Below the pieces are notes generated by a model. It worked only from the letters and a program-made list of their open reading frames with translations. It was not told the DNA's origin and did no database searches. The position numbers and the translations under genes are program-made. 64,000 nucleotides of DNA from Nematopogon swammerdamellus (lineage: Eukaryota; Arthropoda; Insecta; Lepidoptera; Adelidae), in contig OX336340.1 of the NCBI GenBank assembly GCA_946902875.1, forward strand, positions 10,307,566-10,371,565. The letters are read 5' to 3'. The first letter of the stretch is position 1. Each line of letters starts with the position of its first letter. Shown in pieces: positions 13,501-26,246 of the stretch.

Positions 13501-15518
13501 TTTTAATTGAGTAGGTTCTTGTACTCGAAGTCATACATTTATTTTCAGTTAAACATAACTAAGAAAACGAGTTAAACAAGTCAACTGCGAGCATGTACGA
13601 GTATGTATGAGTCCGTATGTAAATACAAATTTCTTGCGTAATTTGGTCAACAAAAAGCTTAAATTCGAGCTCATTTTTCCGTTTTATGACTGTGAAAACA
13701 TATTAAACTAAATTGTACAATTGCGAGCACGGGCCACTCGTTATGTTGGCATCATTGCGACCGGCGGCGCCATCTTGGATTCCGTGACGTTTCGTGGCGG
13801 TTGACGGGCAAATGTCGCATTGTTTTTAGTTTTATGTCTCGTCGACCTTTGAGATTAAACGATTTAGTAGAAATTTATGGCGTCCATGTAACGAATGAGG
13901 TTAGATTACAGAAACGGACTCTACCAGTTACAAGTTCCAAGTAATACTTTGTTTCTAAGTCTTGAATAATTTGGTCATTCATAAATCTTATGACGTCAAA
14001 ATGGGTAAAGAAATGTTATAAAAAAAACATAATATCGTTATGCTGTTTGAACTAGACTTTTCTAAGTAAGTAAGGTTAGAGTTAGGTAAAGAGTTAAAGA
14101 TAGGGTGCCACGCTTTCAAGGTTTTCTTGAACTTATCTTAAACGTGGATATTTTCGAAACAGTTTCTCAAAGTATTTTTTGGCGAAGCTTATTGCTTATG
14201 GCTTACAATTATTTTAAAATGTGATATTTCCGCGATATTTATTTCAAGCCAAAGAGATGTAGATACAATGTAAAGTGATAGAGCGGGCATGGGAACATTT
14301 TCATACGAAATTTTTTATCTCGAAAGTCAATAACGCCATCCAAACTTCACTAATGCCACAACGCAAAGTATGACCGACTATTACATAGGTAACTATTTTT
14401 TATTTATTTATTATATATTTAAACACTAGCAGCGCTGATGCGTGTATTCTAATATTCCAAGTGCACCTTCTATTTTATTTACAGAAATACAATTATTTTT
14501 TTCTCGTTGTTCGGTCTAGTAGGTAGCTTGAATGTATTTGTTTCCAACACTTCGTTTGACATTTTAAGTGATGAAAAGGAAAGTGCGTTCGTGCATTCTT
14601 TCTACTGCGAAAACTAATTTCTACTATTTTAGTAATTTTAACCCCCCACAAGACTAGACTCGCTTAATAATATGTCGTACACGGAAATATGACATCTCTT
14701 TTCTATTTTATGGTTGTATGTATATGTTTTTTACTATGTTTATGTTCAGCAAGAGTTAAAATATGTATTGCTTGATTCGGCATATTACACTGGCTTGTTA
14801 TATTGTGATGAATTCAATATACCTATTTGTACAAACAATACGAACTTTATTTTATGACAACTACCTATTACCAAAAACTATCTTTTTCTGAAAAAAAATA
14901 ACACTGTAAATTTTAATAATACTACTGAAGCAGGCAGCGCCTACAGTCCCGTTCTTGAACCTGCTATCGAAGGCACCGAAGGTCAGGAATGCTTTAGTTT
15001 ACCCAACAATAATAATTTAATATTCAGGCTGTTCGAACACAAATGCGGCGTTGGAGAGGTCACACAAGATCTAAACAAGCTATTTTATTTTATGTGTCAC
15101 TAACAAGTGATACCCGTATAAGTTTCTAAATTTGAACTTTTGAAATAAATTTTTGAGTGATGGAACGATGCCATTGTTGTTTATTGTACGATGCACATTT
15201 GTATGAAATTTTCTTACAAATATTAATATTTTTCTGGTGTTTTATTAGCTTTTAGATTTGTAATAAACGTTTGTTTTCTTCAGTTTTTTCAAGGATCCTG
15301 ATAAGATATGTTTTTGTGTGATGGCCCCTGTGACCGCTATGTTGAATTAAAGTGTTATAACATGAAGCGAGTGTCATTCATTACATTATAGTTGATTAAT
15401 TCTTCCCGTTGCCTTTCACTGTATTGTTATAAAATATTTAGGATTATTATTACACCGCATCAATCTGCTACATCTTAAAATTAATTAATAAACAATTGGT
15501 CGGATTCCTTACACTCAC

Positions 15519-15664
15519 CAATCTCCTCTTAGGCTTGATCAGTGGTCGATTCTGTCCGTTCATCTTGTAGTAAAGTCCACATGCGTTACATAGGTAGTGC
15601 CCGGTGCCGTCGCGTCGCCATAGCGGCGTACTCGTCGCACCGCAGTTGACGCATTCCCGACCCT
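15519..15664 (-). CDS. grn: grain-type GATA factor, N-terminal zinc-finger exon (partial gene)
   Basis: This 146-base exon has two bases completing a Glu codon and then 48 codons, GREC to KPKRRL. It encodes a full C-X2-C-X17-C-X2-C GATA finger: Cys at exon residues 4, 7, 25 and 28, with [18 protein letters not shown] between and around them. The tail [15 protein letters not shown] is the basic arm. The wording ATSTPLWRR and [14 protein letters not shown] fits the GATA1/2/3 (grain) class rather than pannier or serpent, which I recall as having AI after CG and GMNRPLIKP. The acceptor is ctgcag at 15670-15665 and the donor is GTGAGT at 15518-15513. The exon ends on a complete codon (phase 0), where GATA genes usually split the two fingers. 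In this class the N-finger stabilises DNA binding and recruits FOG-type partners. The second finger (CANC...CNAC) is not within the 15.5 kb to its left. Confidence 0.95.
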
Positions 15665-16649
15665 CTGCAGGACGACATAAGGGTTACATTATAAAAAACA
15701 ACTTTCCTAATAGTGCACCCTTTTCAGGCTATTGCAAACTGACGGTAAAAGGAAATTATTATATTCTATATTTGAAAATAGTGACGGCAAACTATGTCGA
15801 TTATTATGTATAGCAAATTACTATTGTGAAAAATTTTATCAAATTAATACTTATTGGAAGAGGTCATAGGGAAATTGTTAGCGATGTATATTCTATTTGA
15901 CAACAGTTTTTTCTTGATACATGAAAGTGAAGCGTGTGAATGATTTGATAAAGCAGGAATGTTTACCTGTCTCCTGGCAGGCTGGGGAAGATGAGAGAAA
16001 CCACATTCAGAACAATTACCAGTCAAATTAAACTATCCAATACGACATGCAGATGAAGGTATGTTCGTTCATGGAAACATTCACACAAATATATCTAAAT
16101 CAATTAGTAGAAAATTAATTACATTTAAATTACCTACATACGATGACACTGTAAAGTCATCATGAAATATTACAGTAACTTCGGTCTAAAGCTTCAAAAT
16201 AAACAGCCTGCACGACAACAAGTGCTCCTTCCTCTACATCTATTCCAATTAATACTTATTTAATATAACTATATTTATAGGTATTATAACTTCTGCTCTG
16301 TAACAGCTTTGAAATGTCAAAAGCTTGTAGTTAGGTTTTTTTCTCTCATCAGTTTAATTATATTTTTTAATTGCAAATTCCAAAGTATGTAAGTACATGT
16401 TACCATGTTTACAGAACCTTGAAAAACTCTAAAGTAAAACAAAACAAAATAAAACCAACACCCAAGCAAAGCGAAGGCGAGCTGCTAAAATCGAAACAGT
16501 TTACAAACAAGTGTACACACATTAAAAATGTAAATAAATCAAATTAAAGCACATCACGCGCGTTACTCAACAAAGACAAAATATTTTCAAACGGATTTCG
16601 TCAAATCTCGGGCCTCGATCTAACCTGCCTACTGCACAGATGTTTGCCT

Positions 16650-16745
16650 AACCGCGCGCCGCCGCCGCCGCTCCGGCTGTCTCGGCCGCGGCCGCGCTCG
16701 TCGCTCTGTAGCGCGTTTTATCTGAAGAGGCGATAAACCGGCGGC
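16650..16745. promoter_or_regulatory. GC-rich islet with paired GATA motifs (candidate intronic element)
   Basis: This GC-rich block in AT-rich intron is about 1 kb from the N-finger exon. It carries AGATAA (reverse strand, 16718-16723) and CGATAA (16731-16736) in inverted arrangement, with a nearby ACTAATTAATCA homeodomain-type site. GATA factors often autoregulate, so this is a candidate enhancer. The assignment is inference. Confidence 0.3.
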
Positions 16746-19232
16746 CACTAATTAATCATAATAACTTGTACGCACGAATTAGACGAGTATTAACGAATGG
16801 TAGAGTCATCAAATAGAGAGAAATCTAACGTTCATTTTGAATTGTTATTTCATAATGAATATTGACAAGGTTTACAATTTGTGAAAAAGTAGGTATAACT
16901 AATCAGCTAAAACACTAAAATTGTGAGAATGACCGTTAAAGCTCTTATTGTTGGAGTATTTTTAGAATGTCATTTAATTATTGGACTTAGCAATTGGAAA
17001 TAATCATACACGAACGTAGCGATTAAGTTAATGTTACTATATACGAGCTATTACAAAAATGCATGAGTTCCAATAACTAGAGCAGAACAGAGCAATAAGC
17101 TAATGTATGTAGTTTATGTTAATTATTTTCGCAAAAGGTGTTTAATTTTTTAATTGCCCAAACACAAGGTCTCCGCTTCGAGTTATCATGGCTATCGGTG
17201 GTTTCTATTTTAATAGGCTATTTTTAGTGTGCTTTTCGCGTCGGTCTGTGCTTCAACTGCGGCTTCTTTAGTGTTGAGAGGTTTTAAAAGGTGCCGGCCC
17301 TACTGAAGTAATAGCCCTTCACACACCTTATCGTATATAAATACGCTCCAGAAAGTTTGTCGGCCTCGCATTTAATCATATTCCGCAGTGAGCAGTTTGC
17401 AAGTTACACTACGACCAACAACACATCGCATTAAATAAAGAACAGCGAATTGACGTTTCAAGAGAAAGCGCGCGTTCGCCCGAATCAAAATAAGCGGGAA
17501 ACAAAAGAAGTCAGTCTAATTTACATACATTTATGTTGTTAAAATTGAATCTATTGTTCGGTAACAATGTTGGCAATGTTACGATGTTAAAATTATAGCC
17601 TTCTCGCAAACTGAGATTGGCCGCGCTTTATACTCGCGGCTCGGGCGCGAGTTCCGCGTCGCGTCGGCAGCGCGCAATATACCACCAACTTGACACAGAC
17701 TGAGATACTATCTGCGTCGCTACGTGTGATCCCCTTGTACTCTTCAGCTTTACTCTTTCGGACATTCTAATTAGGTGTCTGTAGTGGCTTTCGGTTGCAT
17801 TTTATTTATCTTTTAAATACTTTTTAGCTTGATACTACATTTGCGAGCACTGTTTAAGTGTTGGAATAAAGCTAAATCGTGTACATCATCTGGTCGAATT
17901 ATTAAAGTCAAACTGAATTATGAACAATTAAAAGTAATTGCAAAACACAAGAGTTGAGCAAGGAAGTTCTGCGACGGGAGAACATAATTTGCTAACGGCT
18001 GACTCTCATAGTCACACTGTGCGAGCACGAAGCAATAACGACGTGAGCATCGGACGCGACGGTCGCACGGCGCGCGGCGGCTCTAGAGCTCACCTCACAC
18101 AGTGACACAGTACACACAAACCACATTACTCAACATAGATCCAGCATGGACTCTCCGTCCAATTGCCTAATTGGACAAACGCATGTAAAGAAAACATAGA
18201 CGACGAGGAATATCGATCGAAACTACTATCGAGTTCATAATATGTTCTATCTATATTATAGAACAAAGCCATTTTAGAAATGATTTATGTTTATACCTCT
18301 CACAAACATCTCGTTTTGTTCGATTGCACCAATATAATGTTAGGCACAACACAGTTCTTAAAGATATTTTAATGTTTTTATTTGAAACTGATTAACCAAA
18401 ACTATAATAATTGTTACGAAGAAATTATTCTAAAACAAATTTAAAAAAAAACTTCTAATGCAACTATGAGCGAATTTACAGGATACAATCAGTTTCCCTA
18501 CAAAATAAGCTCTTTACTTAATTCTCGCCAGCAACGCAGTCGATACGTACGTACACTACATGCTGTCGACTGGCGAACGACAGTATAGACAAGTCAGCAC
18601 GCAGGCCAAGCTGTGTGCTGTGCGCAAGTCTAGGCTTCTCTGAGAACATTCTCTGATTGCAGGCTACCTCTTGAATTGTATAGATACATTTATATCTCAG
18701 AGCATTCTATGATATTCAGTGTTTCGTGCCGACAAATTAATTAGTCGAAGTGCGTAAACGAGCCATGGTTCCATTGTCTATGGACATAGTCTATAGATTT
18801 AAAAAATGTAATTTAAAATGTCCGGACTTCCGGTCTTTGTCGGTATGAGTTGGCTTCCATTAAAGACATAAGTGAAGTTTTATAAATTTCTTTTATATTT
18901 TTTTATCTTTTCGAGCAATTTTCAAACGGCAACTCAGCCCTAGATTACGCCCACTACGCTTCCATTTGTGCCATTGAAGTTAATTACCAATAAAAAACCG
19001 GCTCCAGCCCGCGACATTCAGAAAGAAACACAATCATAAGATTGATTAACCAAGTGGATTTATTTGCTTTGGTATTGTGTTTTTAAATTAAATTTTGTCA
19101 TACTATATTAATTTAACCTATACTTAGCTACTACAATATTAGTGTTGGTTCAGTTTCAGCCTTTACGTCTACTTGCTTCAGTATTATACAGTAAACAGTT
19201 AAAATACAAATTAAAATCTACATAGTCACTAA

Positions 19233-19387
19233 GGCCAAATTGCGGGTCAGAGGATTATCCTTAGATTGTGTATGGTTTCATTATTCTTAGGATTATATCT
19301 CACGCATACAGAAGGAAAGATTATACAATTCCACGAAATAATCGATTAGCGGAATCGGAGGATAATCTAGATTCCCGCAATTGGGCC
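19233..19387. mobile_element. MITE-like element with 14-bp inverted ends
   Basis: GGCCAAATTGCGGG at the left and CCCGCAATTGGGCC at the right pair at 13 of 14 positions. The next inner segments (GAGGATTATCCTTAG and GGAGGATAATCTAG) also resemble each other inverted. It is 155 bp long and noncoding. Confidence 0.7.
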
Positions 19388-22035
19388 AAAGTGGTTTAAC
19401 TACTAACTAATACGATTCATGTTGTTCATACTCGTACGTTCTCTACTTAACAATAAATTAAATGTTTCATTCACACAAACGTTTGTGTTAGACTAGGATG
19501 AACGAGGATATACTGAATTTGCTACAAATGATACACTGTGTTTCGTTTACCATGCTACCTACATACTTTATTATATTCGTCAGAGGATGATTCTGTAAGT
19601 ATTTGAAATTAAATAACTTTCATTCTAGAACTTTTTATTTAGATGAAATTATGTTCACCTCGGAATAAAAAGGTGAAGAAGAAAAGTTTTTCAACGTATG
19701 TACATACATTCTGTAGGTACTTATTAGTCCTTTTCGAGTTCTAGCAACATATTATATTTATTTATGAAACATTGTGCATCAACAACTATACAATAAATCC
19801 ATGCTTTTCTATATCCACTGTCTACATAAGATTGACACAAAATATTTTCATGCAGTGCTTAGAAATCTGACCCCAGGGTGAACCGTCCTCCGTGAGTTAG
19901 TAGTTCGAGTAGAATTCCACAACGGATTAGTTAGTAACACATTTGCAGAAAACAAAACAAAAACAAATCTGACATCAAAACACGTAGAACATTCCGTGTC
20001 GTCCACATCGAGTGTGCGGCGGCGGTGAAGCGGCGGGGTGTGGTGTGCGTGGAGTCGGGTTATTGTTTTATCAAGTTTGACAAGCAAGACGTGACCTTGA
20101 GTGGATTCACAAGTAACGTTAGACCCAGCGATAAATATTCATTGAACTCAAAAAGTTCCTCAATATGATTTATATAAAAAACTTTATTTACGCAGAAAAC
20201 TGCATCGAGGATTGCCGGTGAGGTGAGTGACTTTTCAACACCAATTTAGCATATTTTTTATTTCAATCAGCATTTATCAAAAGGCCTAATGTCGCTTGGT
20301 TTGCCAGTACCTACTTCCCTATCGTTTTTACCAAGAGAGGAATTAATATTATTTTAAGTGGCATATAATCTAGCGTCACTTTTAGTTTATCAAACTGTAA
20401 ATTCTTTGCCAATTAAATATACATACGTACCTAATAATGTTAGTATCTGTTGTATGTTTCGTGTGTGCCAACTGCCAACCCAAGATGTACTCGTACTTTT
20501 CAGAATTCGTTTGATGATCGGATCGGATTCGATGATCAATATTTGATTTGGGAAAATATCGATTTAGCTACAAGAGGCAATATTTAAGTGAAAAAGGAAA
20601 GTGGTTCCCACGTCCGCCCCGCTCCGGGGAGGAGGGAGAATGCAGGTGCGGAGCGAGCCTGCGCTCACACCGGCTCCGCCCATCAACTTCATTTTAGAGA
20701 ATATCGATCAAGTTACTTACTTGATTTATAACGTTAAATAAATTAAAATGTCTACTTTGTTAAAAAAAACTTATTGGTTTTCTCTTTTTGATTCCAAAAT
20801 ATGCTCATAAGGAATACACAAATTGCAAAGTACAAGAAAACGGCGTTATTATCATTAATATTACAAATTATTTACAAAATGCCTATAAACTCATACGAGA
20901 CGATAATGGTTTATCCATAACCTAGTTAGGCAGACTCCTTTAAAATAATAGAAAAAAATTTAAGAGAGAGAGAGTGACCACATAATAATAACAGTCATTG
21001 ATAGACGAAAAAACATAACACAACGACCTGAACAGATTTTAATGGCCCGCGACTGGAAGACCCATTTATCTTTTTTATGTAAAACGACTTCACAACCAAT
21101 AATTAATACGGACGTCGTATTAGGACCTACGTATTTTATCGAAAACTTATTGCAATCGGGATCACGATGTCTTATTTTTTTGGTGCAACCCTTTTATATT
21201 CCGTAAAGGATATTCCGGGCGAGGTGGCGTGTAATTTTGAAAGATCCGAGCAATAAATAAACACCAATAACGATTATTAGGAAGAAATAACATAGGATTA
21301 GACCAAACTATCTGTTAGATGGGTGTCTCGCCCGAGTGGAGCGTGTGTACGCGGAAACGAAAGCACAGAATAGACCTGTAAACGTTGCTGTGTCTCTGCG
21401 CTCGCAGAGCGTATGTTATTATAGTTTTAATTGCGGCCGGCGAGCTTATGTTTTACTTGATTTACCGAGCAGCTGCTCGCCCGGAACTCGCTTTTGAACT
21501 CAACTTTGTATCTCAATCTAGCCTCAGCTCAAAAGTCTCAATTTGATGTTCGGAATGCCGCCCTCGTTCTGTTTATTGTCCCTCTAGACTGGCGGTGAGT
21601 GCGAGCGGGTAGGTACTGGGTCTAGGTAGGTTGAATCCGCGAGTCGTGACTGCAGGGCGATACGTGACCGCGATAAAAGATTTTCATCTGACAATATTTA
21701 CGTAGTTGGAGTGGGCTGTTTTGTTAGAAGATAGCGGAGGGGCGCCGCTCGCCGCCCCCGCCCCGCTCCGACGCGCGTGAGGAGTGAGGAGCCCTCGTGG
21801 TGAGATTGCGAAGTGTCGGGCTGCATGTTCACACGCCTCGCGACGCTGTGCCCACGCGGCACTTATTGTTACCCTGAGCTGGTGGGAAATCTATATGAAG
21901 CTCTAGCACGAGAGAGCTCGAAGAAGAGTAAGAAATGTATATTTGTTTTTCCTATATTTATATTCGCCGAATTTTTAAAACTTATTAGTTTTCTACATTT
22001 TCCAGAGTTTCATTGACCTTAATTGGGTACAGCGT

Positions 22036-22196
22036 TCCCGCCTGTATTCTCCTCGAGTCCAGTATAGCCAGCAATGCAGAGGAGTCTCCAGTATGGCACC
22101 CTCTCGTGTTTTTATCAGCTGGTCGGAGCATGTTTACTTGCGTGTGTTCAAGCTACTCTGACTCAGCCACAAATACTGGTGACATAAAAAATAGCC
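22036..22196 (+). mobile_element. SINE-like family 2 copy, diverged
   Basis: TCCTCGAGTCCAGTATAGCC, CAGCTGGTCGGAGCATGTTT and CTGACTCAGCCACAAATACTGG follow the family order. The 5' third is missing. Confidence 0.65.
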
Positions 22197-22760
22197 CTTG
22201 ATTGAAAATATGTTTTATTTGACTTTAAAGTGCCTCATATGCCGCTTCACACACCCAAGCGGAGTATGTTCGGTGGCTTGCGCTCGCGAACTCTTGCGAA
22301 CAGCTTGCGGTTCATTTTATTGGGGAGGGAATTATTTCTACATCCGTAATGAAACAATTAGGGTAACGGTGCCGATCTTCTATTTTGCATACAAACCATT
22401 AGGTTATTGCTCAAAACGTACTCTCCGTTGCGCCACGCTCGGCGGAACGGAGTAGAGAGCCTCTCCGTGTTCTTGCAGCGTCCGATCCCGGATTTAATTA
22501 TTCACTTTATATGCAATTTAGCGAGGATAGACGCACCAAGAAGCCCGGAACGTTCTGCACTGTATCTTCTGAGTGAAGGTAAGGCTCGCGGTTATTACCA
22601 CCTTAATTATATGCCTATATGCAAATAAAAATAATTTTAATGGAAGCCGATGTGCGCATGTTTGCATACCATTAACGACGAGGCGAGGTCATCCCGTTGT
22701 TTTATTGTGTGCGGCGTTATGTGGGTGCAACACCTTGACGCCTCGCGAGTAACTACCGCT

Positions 22761-22784
22761 CGTCCGTCCGTCCGTCCGTCCGTC
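22761..22784. repeat. (CGTC)6 microsatellite
   Basis: Six exact CGTC units. They keep all frames locally open, which explains the overlapping spurious ORFs here. Confidence 0.9.
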
Positions 22785-23458
22785 ACAATCCCACCAGCCG
22801 ACCGATGTGCTATACTCCACGCATCGGTGACCCCCAACATGCACACGTCTTCGCAGGCATTCTCAGATAACTCAACAGGGGTCCTGGTGGCCAATATACG
22901 TACCTACATGAAATTACAAACGAAAGTACAAAGAACAAACTCAATTTAGAAACATGATTGCAAAGAGTACCGACAACCTGAAGTTAGTTAAAACTCCTCG
23001 TAATGGTTTTACAAGCTTTTATTTCACTTCGCCTGTTAGTATGTGTTGGTCAAACCTTTCAACCGAATTATGAGTTCAGCTGAAATTTTGCACACATTTT
23101 TGGTGCTGATTACAATACGACATGTCCAAGTGTAGGTTACCTATCTATGGATGATATTATACAATAAACAATAAACAATTAAGGTATACTCTATAATGTA
23201 ATTTGTTCCTAATGGCCGCAGCTCAAGATGCCGGATTATTCTTTGCAACGCCCTTGATATGGATATCAAAGTGTTTGAAGAGTAGAAACGACAAGGTGAG
23301 TGACGTCATACTAAATCCGAATTAAGGCACACTACCTAACTAAAAAGTACAAAATACAATAACAAATAAAAATTATTTATAAAAACAAGCTTTTATTTCA
23401 GCCCTATGCTAAATAAATTAAATAACTATGATTTAATATTGTATGTTGATTTAAATAT

Positions 23459-23671
23459 GATTTAATATTGAATGCTGAATTATTTGTTTTCAAAAAGCTT
23501 GTCGCGAGAATTGTAAAGAAAATACCTACTTATATGAACAGCTTGTCGCGAAATGTCATAAAAAACAGTGACTGGTTGGTAATGGCAAGTACTTGCCGAA
23601 ATATGTATTTTCTTTACAATTCACACCACAAGCTTTTTGCAAACAAATAATTCAACATACAATATTAAATC
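23459..23671. mobile_element. Foldback MITE with about 67-bp terminal inverted repeats
   Basis: The left arm begins GATTTAATATTGAATG and runs to AAAGAAAATAC near 23525. The right arm (about 23605-23671) is its near-complete reverse complement ending CAATATTAAATC. The roughly 80-bp centre contains another GCTTGTCGCGA. The TIR start is also repeated just upstream near 23430. There is no ORF with recognisable transposase. Confidence 0.85.
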
Positions 23672-25033
23672 ATCGGCACTTATTTTTTCGTTTTAGTGCA
23701 TGGCTTAACTAAAGGCATGTAACATGGCTTATATGCTTATAATAAAGGCATGTTCTTAAAAAGGTTTTCTATATAAGTTAATTATTGTTTATCTTGACCA
23801 AAAAATATCTTGCAAGGCGTAACCGAAAATCAGACTTACTCATATTGAAATATTTCGCATGTTTCAATGTCAAGAGTTTATAATTGATATAGTGCTCTTT
23901 AATCATCAATAAATTGATATTTTCACCAAAATGAAGCGATATATCCAACGTCGCGTTCAAACCGAGTAGGTAATGGGGTTGGATCGTGTATAACGGCGCG
24001 CCGGCTGATGCTATTTACATATCACAATTAGCATATTTGTGATATAATTACGTGTGACGTGCACTGACCACAAGCGCTTCACTTACCGCACCTTGCGGTT
24101 ATTCTTTTAGTATTGATCAATTTAATTAACTGACAAATTAAGAAACGTCTATAAAATATTTTTATTTTATCTACATATACCTAACGCATATATGCTCCAT
24201 CAAGTTTTCTTTCTAACTTTGATATAATAATTACTTGTTAGCATCCCATCATAATTTCTTCAGTCACTGCCAGGCAAGGCCCGTCATAGCTGGATTGTCT
24301 TACATTCTCATCGCGCCCATAGAGCTAAACAACTCTATGTATTGTAAATTGTAATATTTCATCATTTATGCATAAGAATTATTCCTCTCAATTTTCTAAA
24401 GAAACTCATCGGATGTATGCTTCTATTTCGAAATAATTGAATTTGCGCATTCTACTAAAGTTTGTCAACAGAATATTGTTTCAGCTAGCACATTCTAATT
24501 ATTTATCAAAAGTGTGTTTGTCAAACTCTACATGTTATAGAATGGAAGTGTTCACGCCGTTCTCGTTTCTCTAAGTTGGGGCCGAGGCGGAGGCGACGAC
24601 GACGAAACCGCGCGCGCTCACGTATTGCTCATTCCTGAAGTCTGCTCGTCCGTACAGTGTACACTGCTAGTTACAAATAGTTGCGCAACTCCAGTAGTTG
24701 CGGCGCAATGATCAGTGACTGTACTGTATGTACAGGTCGTCGACTCTAAAATCGTAGACACACCTTTACAACTTTATCACGCGAAAACTCGAAATTCGAA
24801 TGAAAAAAAATTGTCAATTGCTAGATTTGCTCACGCACCCAGGGTTCCGTAGATCCGCTATACAATACCTGTCAAAAAACCGTATCCGCCTATCTTTTGT
24901 CTGTCTGCAATGTAAAGTAAATGTCGCTATCTATTATTTAGTACTCGTATAATGAATACGTAATAATAAATTCTTAGCACGTTTCTTCATTTTTGTTTTT
25001 TTATTGTTTACCTATTGGCACATCCGCCATACG

Positions 25034-25152
25034 TTTTTTTTTTATTGAAACTTGCTTGGTTGGCTACATCACCTATACAACATCCGTGATGTCAGCCCAT
25101 AACACCGAGTGAACTGGGGTGCCATGTCAGTGCTTCCCTTTATTTCATTTCA
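25034..25152 (-). mobile_element. SINE-like family 1, 3' tail only
   Basis: A T run precedes TTGGTTGGCTACATCACCTA, CATCCGTGATGTCAGCCC and CAGTGCTTCCC. It abuts the GGTTCCGTA-class repeat at 25155-25322. Confidence 0.75.
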
Positions 25153-25154
25153 CG

Positions 25155-25322
25155 TAATACATATTCTGTTAAAAGACGTATTCCGTGAAAACTTCAACCA
25201 GCTACCTACCTATTACGGTTCAAAAGATACAGCCCTCGGACGGACACGGACGGATGGAAAGACAGACAAACAGACGGCGTATGCTTAGTAATAGGCTTCT
25301 GTATGGATACAGAACCCTAAAA
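25155..25322 (+). mobile_element. Lepidopteran dispersed repeat ending CAGAACCCTAAAAAGG
   Basis: It is a sister of 934-1092: ATACATATTCTGTTAAAAGA, AAAGATACAGC, GGACGGACACGGACGG, AGACAGACAAACAGACGGCG and ATAGGCTTCTGTATGG. Confidence 0.6.
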
Positions 25323-25871
25323 AGGGTCAAGTTACGACGTTTTGATATTTGTGCATTTTTAGTTTGACATGCAATCACAAACTGTTTTCATTGTAAGCGG
25401 TTTATGAAGTAGAATCATTTTTGAAGATTATTTCATCTACAAATATATAAAACAAATAAATAATAAACTCGTAGTTTTTTTTTTATTCACTTAACTAACT
25501 TAATTCCAACCGCATAATGCCACTGAGCATTAAATAATGTAAATGCATATTTTCCGCATTATTGTGCTTTCTTGGACTGTTTTCTGAACGTGATGAGCAT
25601 ACTAAATACTTGGAACGTAGTAAATACGTACACTACATAAAAACTAAATACAGAAATGACTTGCATTGTTACAAGCAACGAGTTCGCCATTCCTTGCGTT
25701 CCGTTTTTTCTTCATTCACATAAACCGTTTGGATTTGCAAATAAGAAAATGACCTAATCTTTTATTAATTTAGCGTGCTAAACATACTAATATGTTTACT
25801 CAACAGTTTTAGTTGTTAATAATTGCAAAAGTAATTGGTATTAAAATACTTAGTTAATCAGATATTGTTCA

Positions 25872-26246
25872 TTTTTTCTTTATGGAAACTGGCACGGTTG
25901 GCTACATCACCTACACTGCAAAATGCGTGATGTGAGTCCATAACATCTTTGTGAAATACGTGGCATGTCAGTGCTTCTATTTGGTCGTGCCGGCTACACT
26001 GTACTGGACGGAAAACATTAACTATATTTACATAGCCGTTTCAACCGACCGATTCAGTTCGGTGGCACCAACCCGGGCGGGTTAAACCTTACCACTTACT
26101 TAGTAAGACAAGAGGGGAAGGAACATACCTACAGTTTTACGTGGAACCACGGCCAGGTCACCCATCCAAGTTCTGACCGGGTCCATGTGTGCTTATGATC
26201 ACGAACAACAGTCGACTGATAGCACCACTAAGCTATCGAGGCTGGG
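25872..26246 (-). mobile_element. SINE-like family 1, most complete copy
   Basis: Read on the minus strand, the unit starts TCGATAGCTTAGTGGTGCTA and passes through GGTCAGAACTTGGATGGGTG (26178-26156). It then reads through a body with CCCGCCCGGGTT-type motifs and ends in a tail GTAGCCAACCGTGCCAGTTTCC followed by an A/T-rich end. The GGTCAG-to-GTGACC stretch closely resembles the 5S rRNA internal control region (GGTTAGTACTTGGATGGG in animals). The start also resembles a pol III A box. No coding is present. Related copies are listed below. Confidence 0.75.

Larger units (their letters stand above)
1..15518 (-). other. intron downstream of the N-finger exon (continues past the left edge)
   Basis: The GTGAGT donor at 15518-15513 opens an intron whose acceptor is not seen. 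I searched the minus strand for a second GATA finger ([14 protein letters not shown]) and found nothing, so the intron is at least 15.5 kb. It contains scattered repeats (934-1092, 5272-5402, 8069-8209, 10404-10560), a CA-rich tract and GC-rich islets. From about 10580 to 15510 I recognise nothing beyond AT-rich sequence. Confidence 0.75.
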
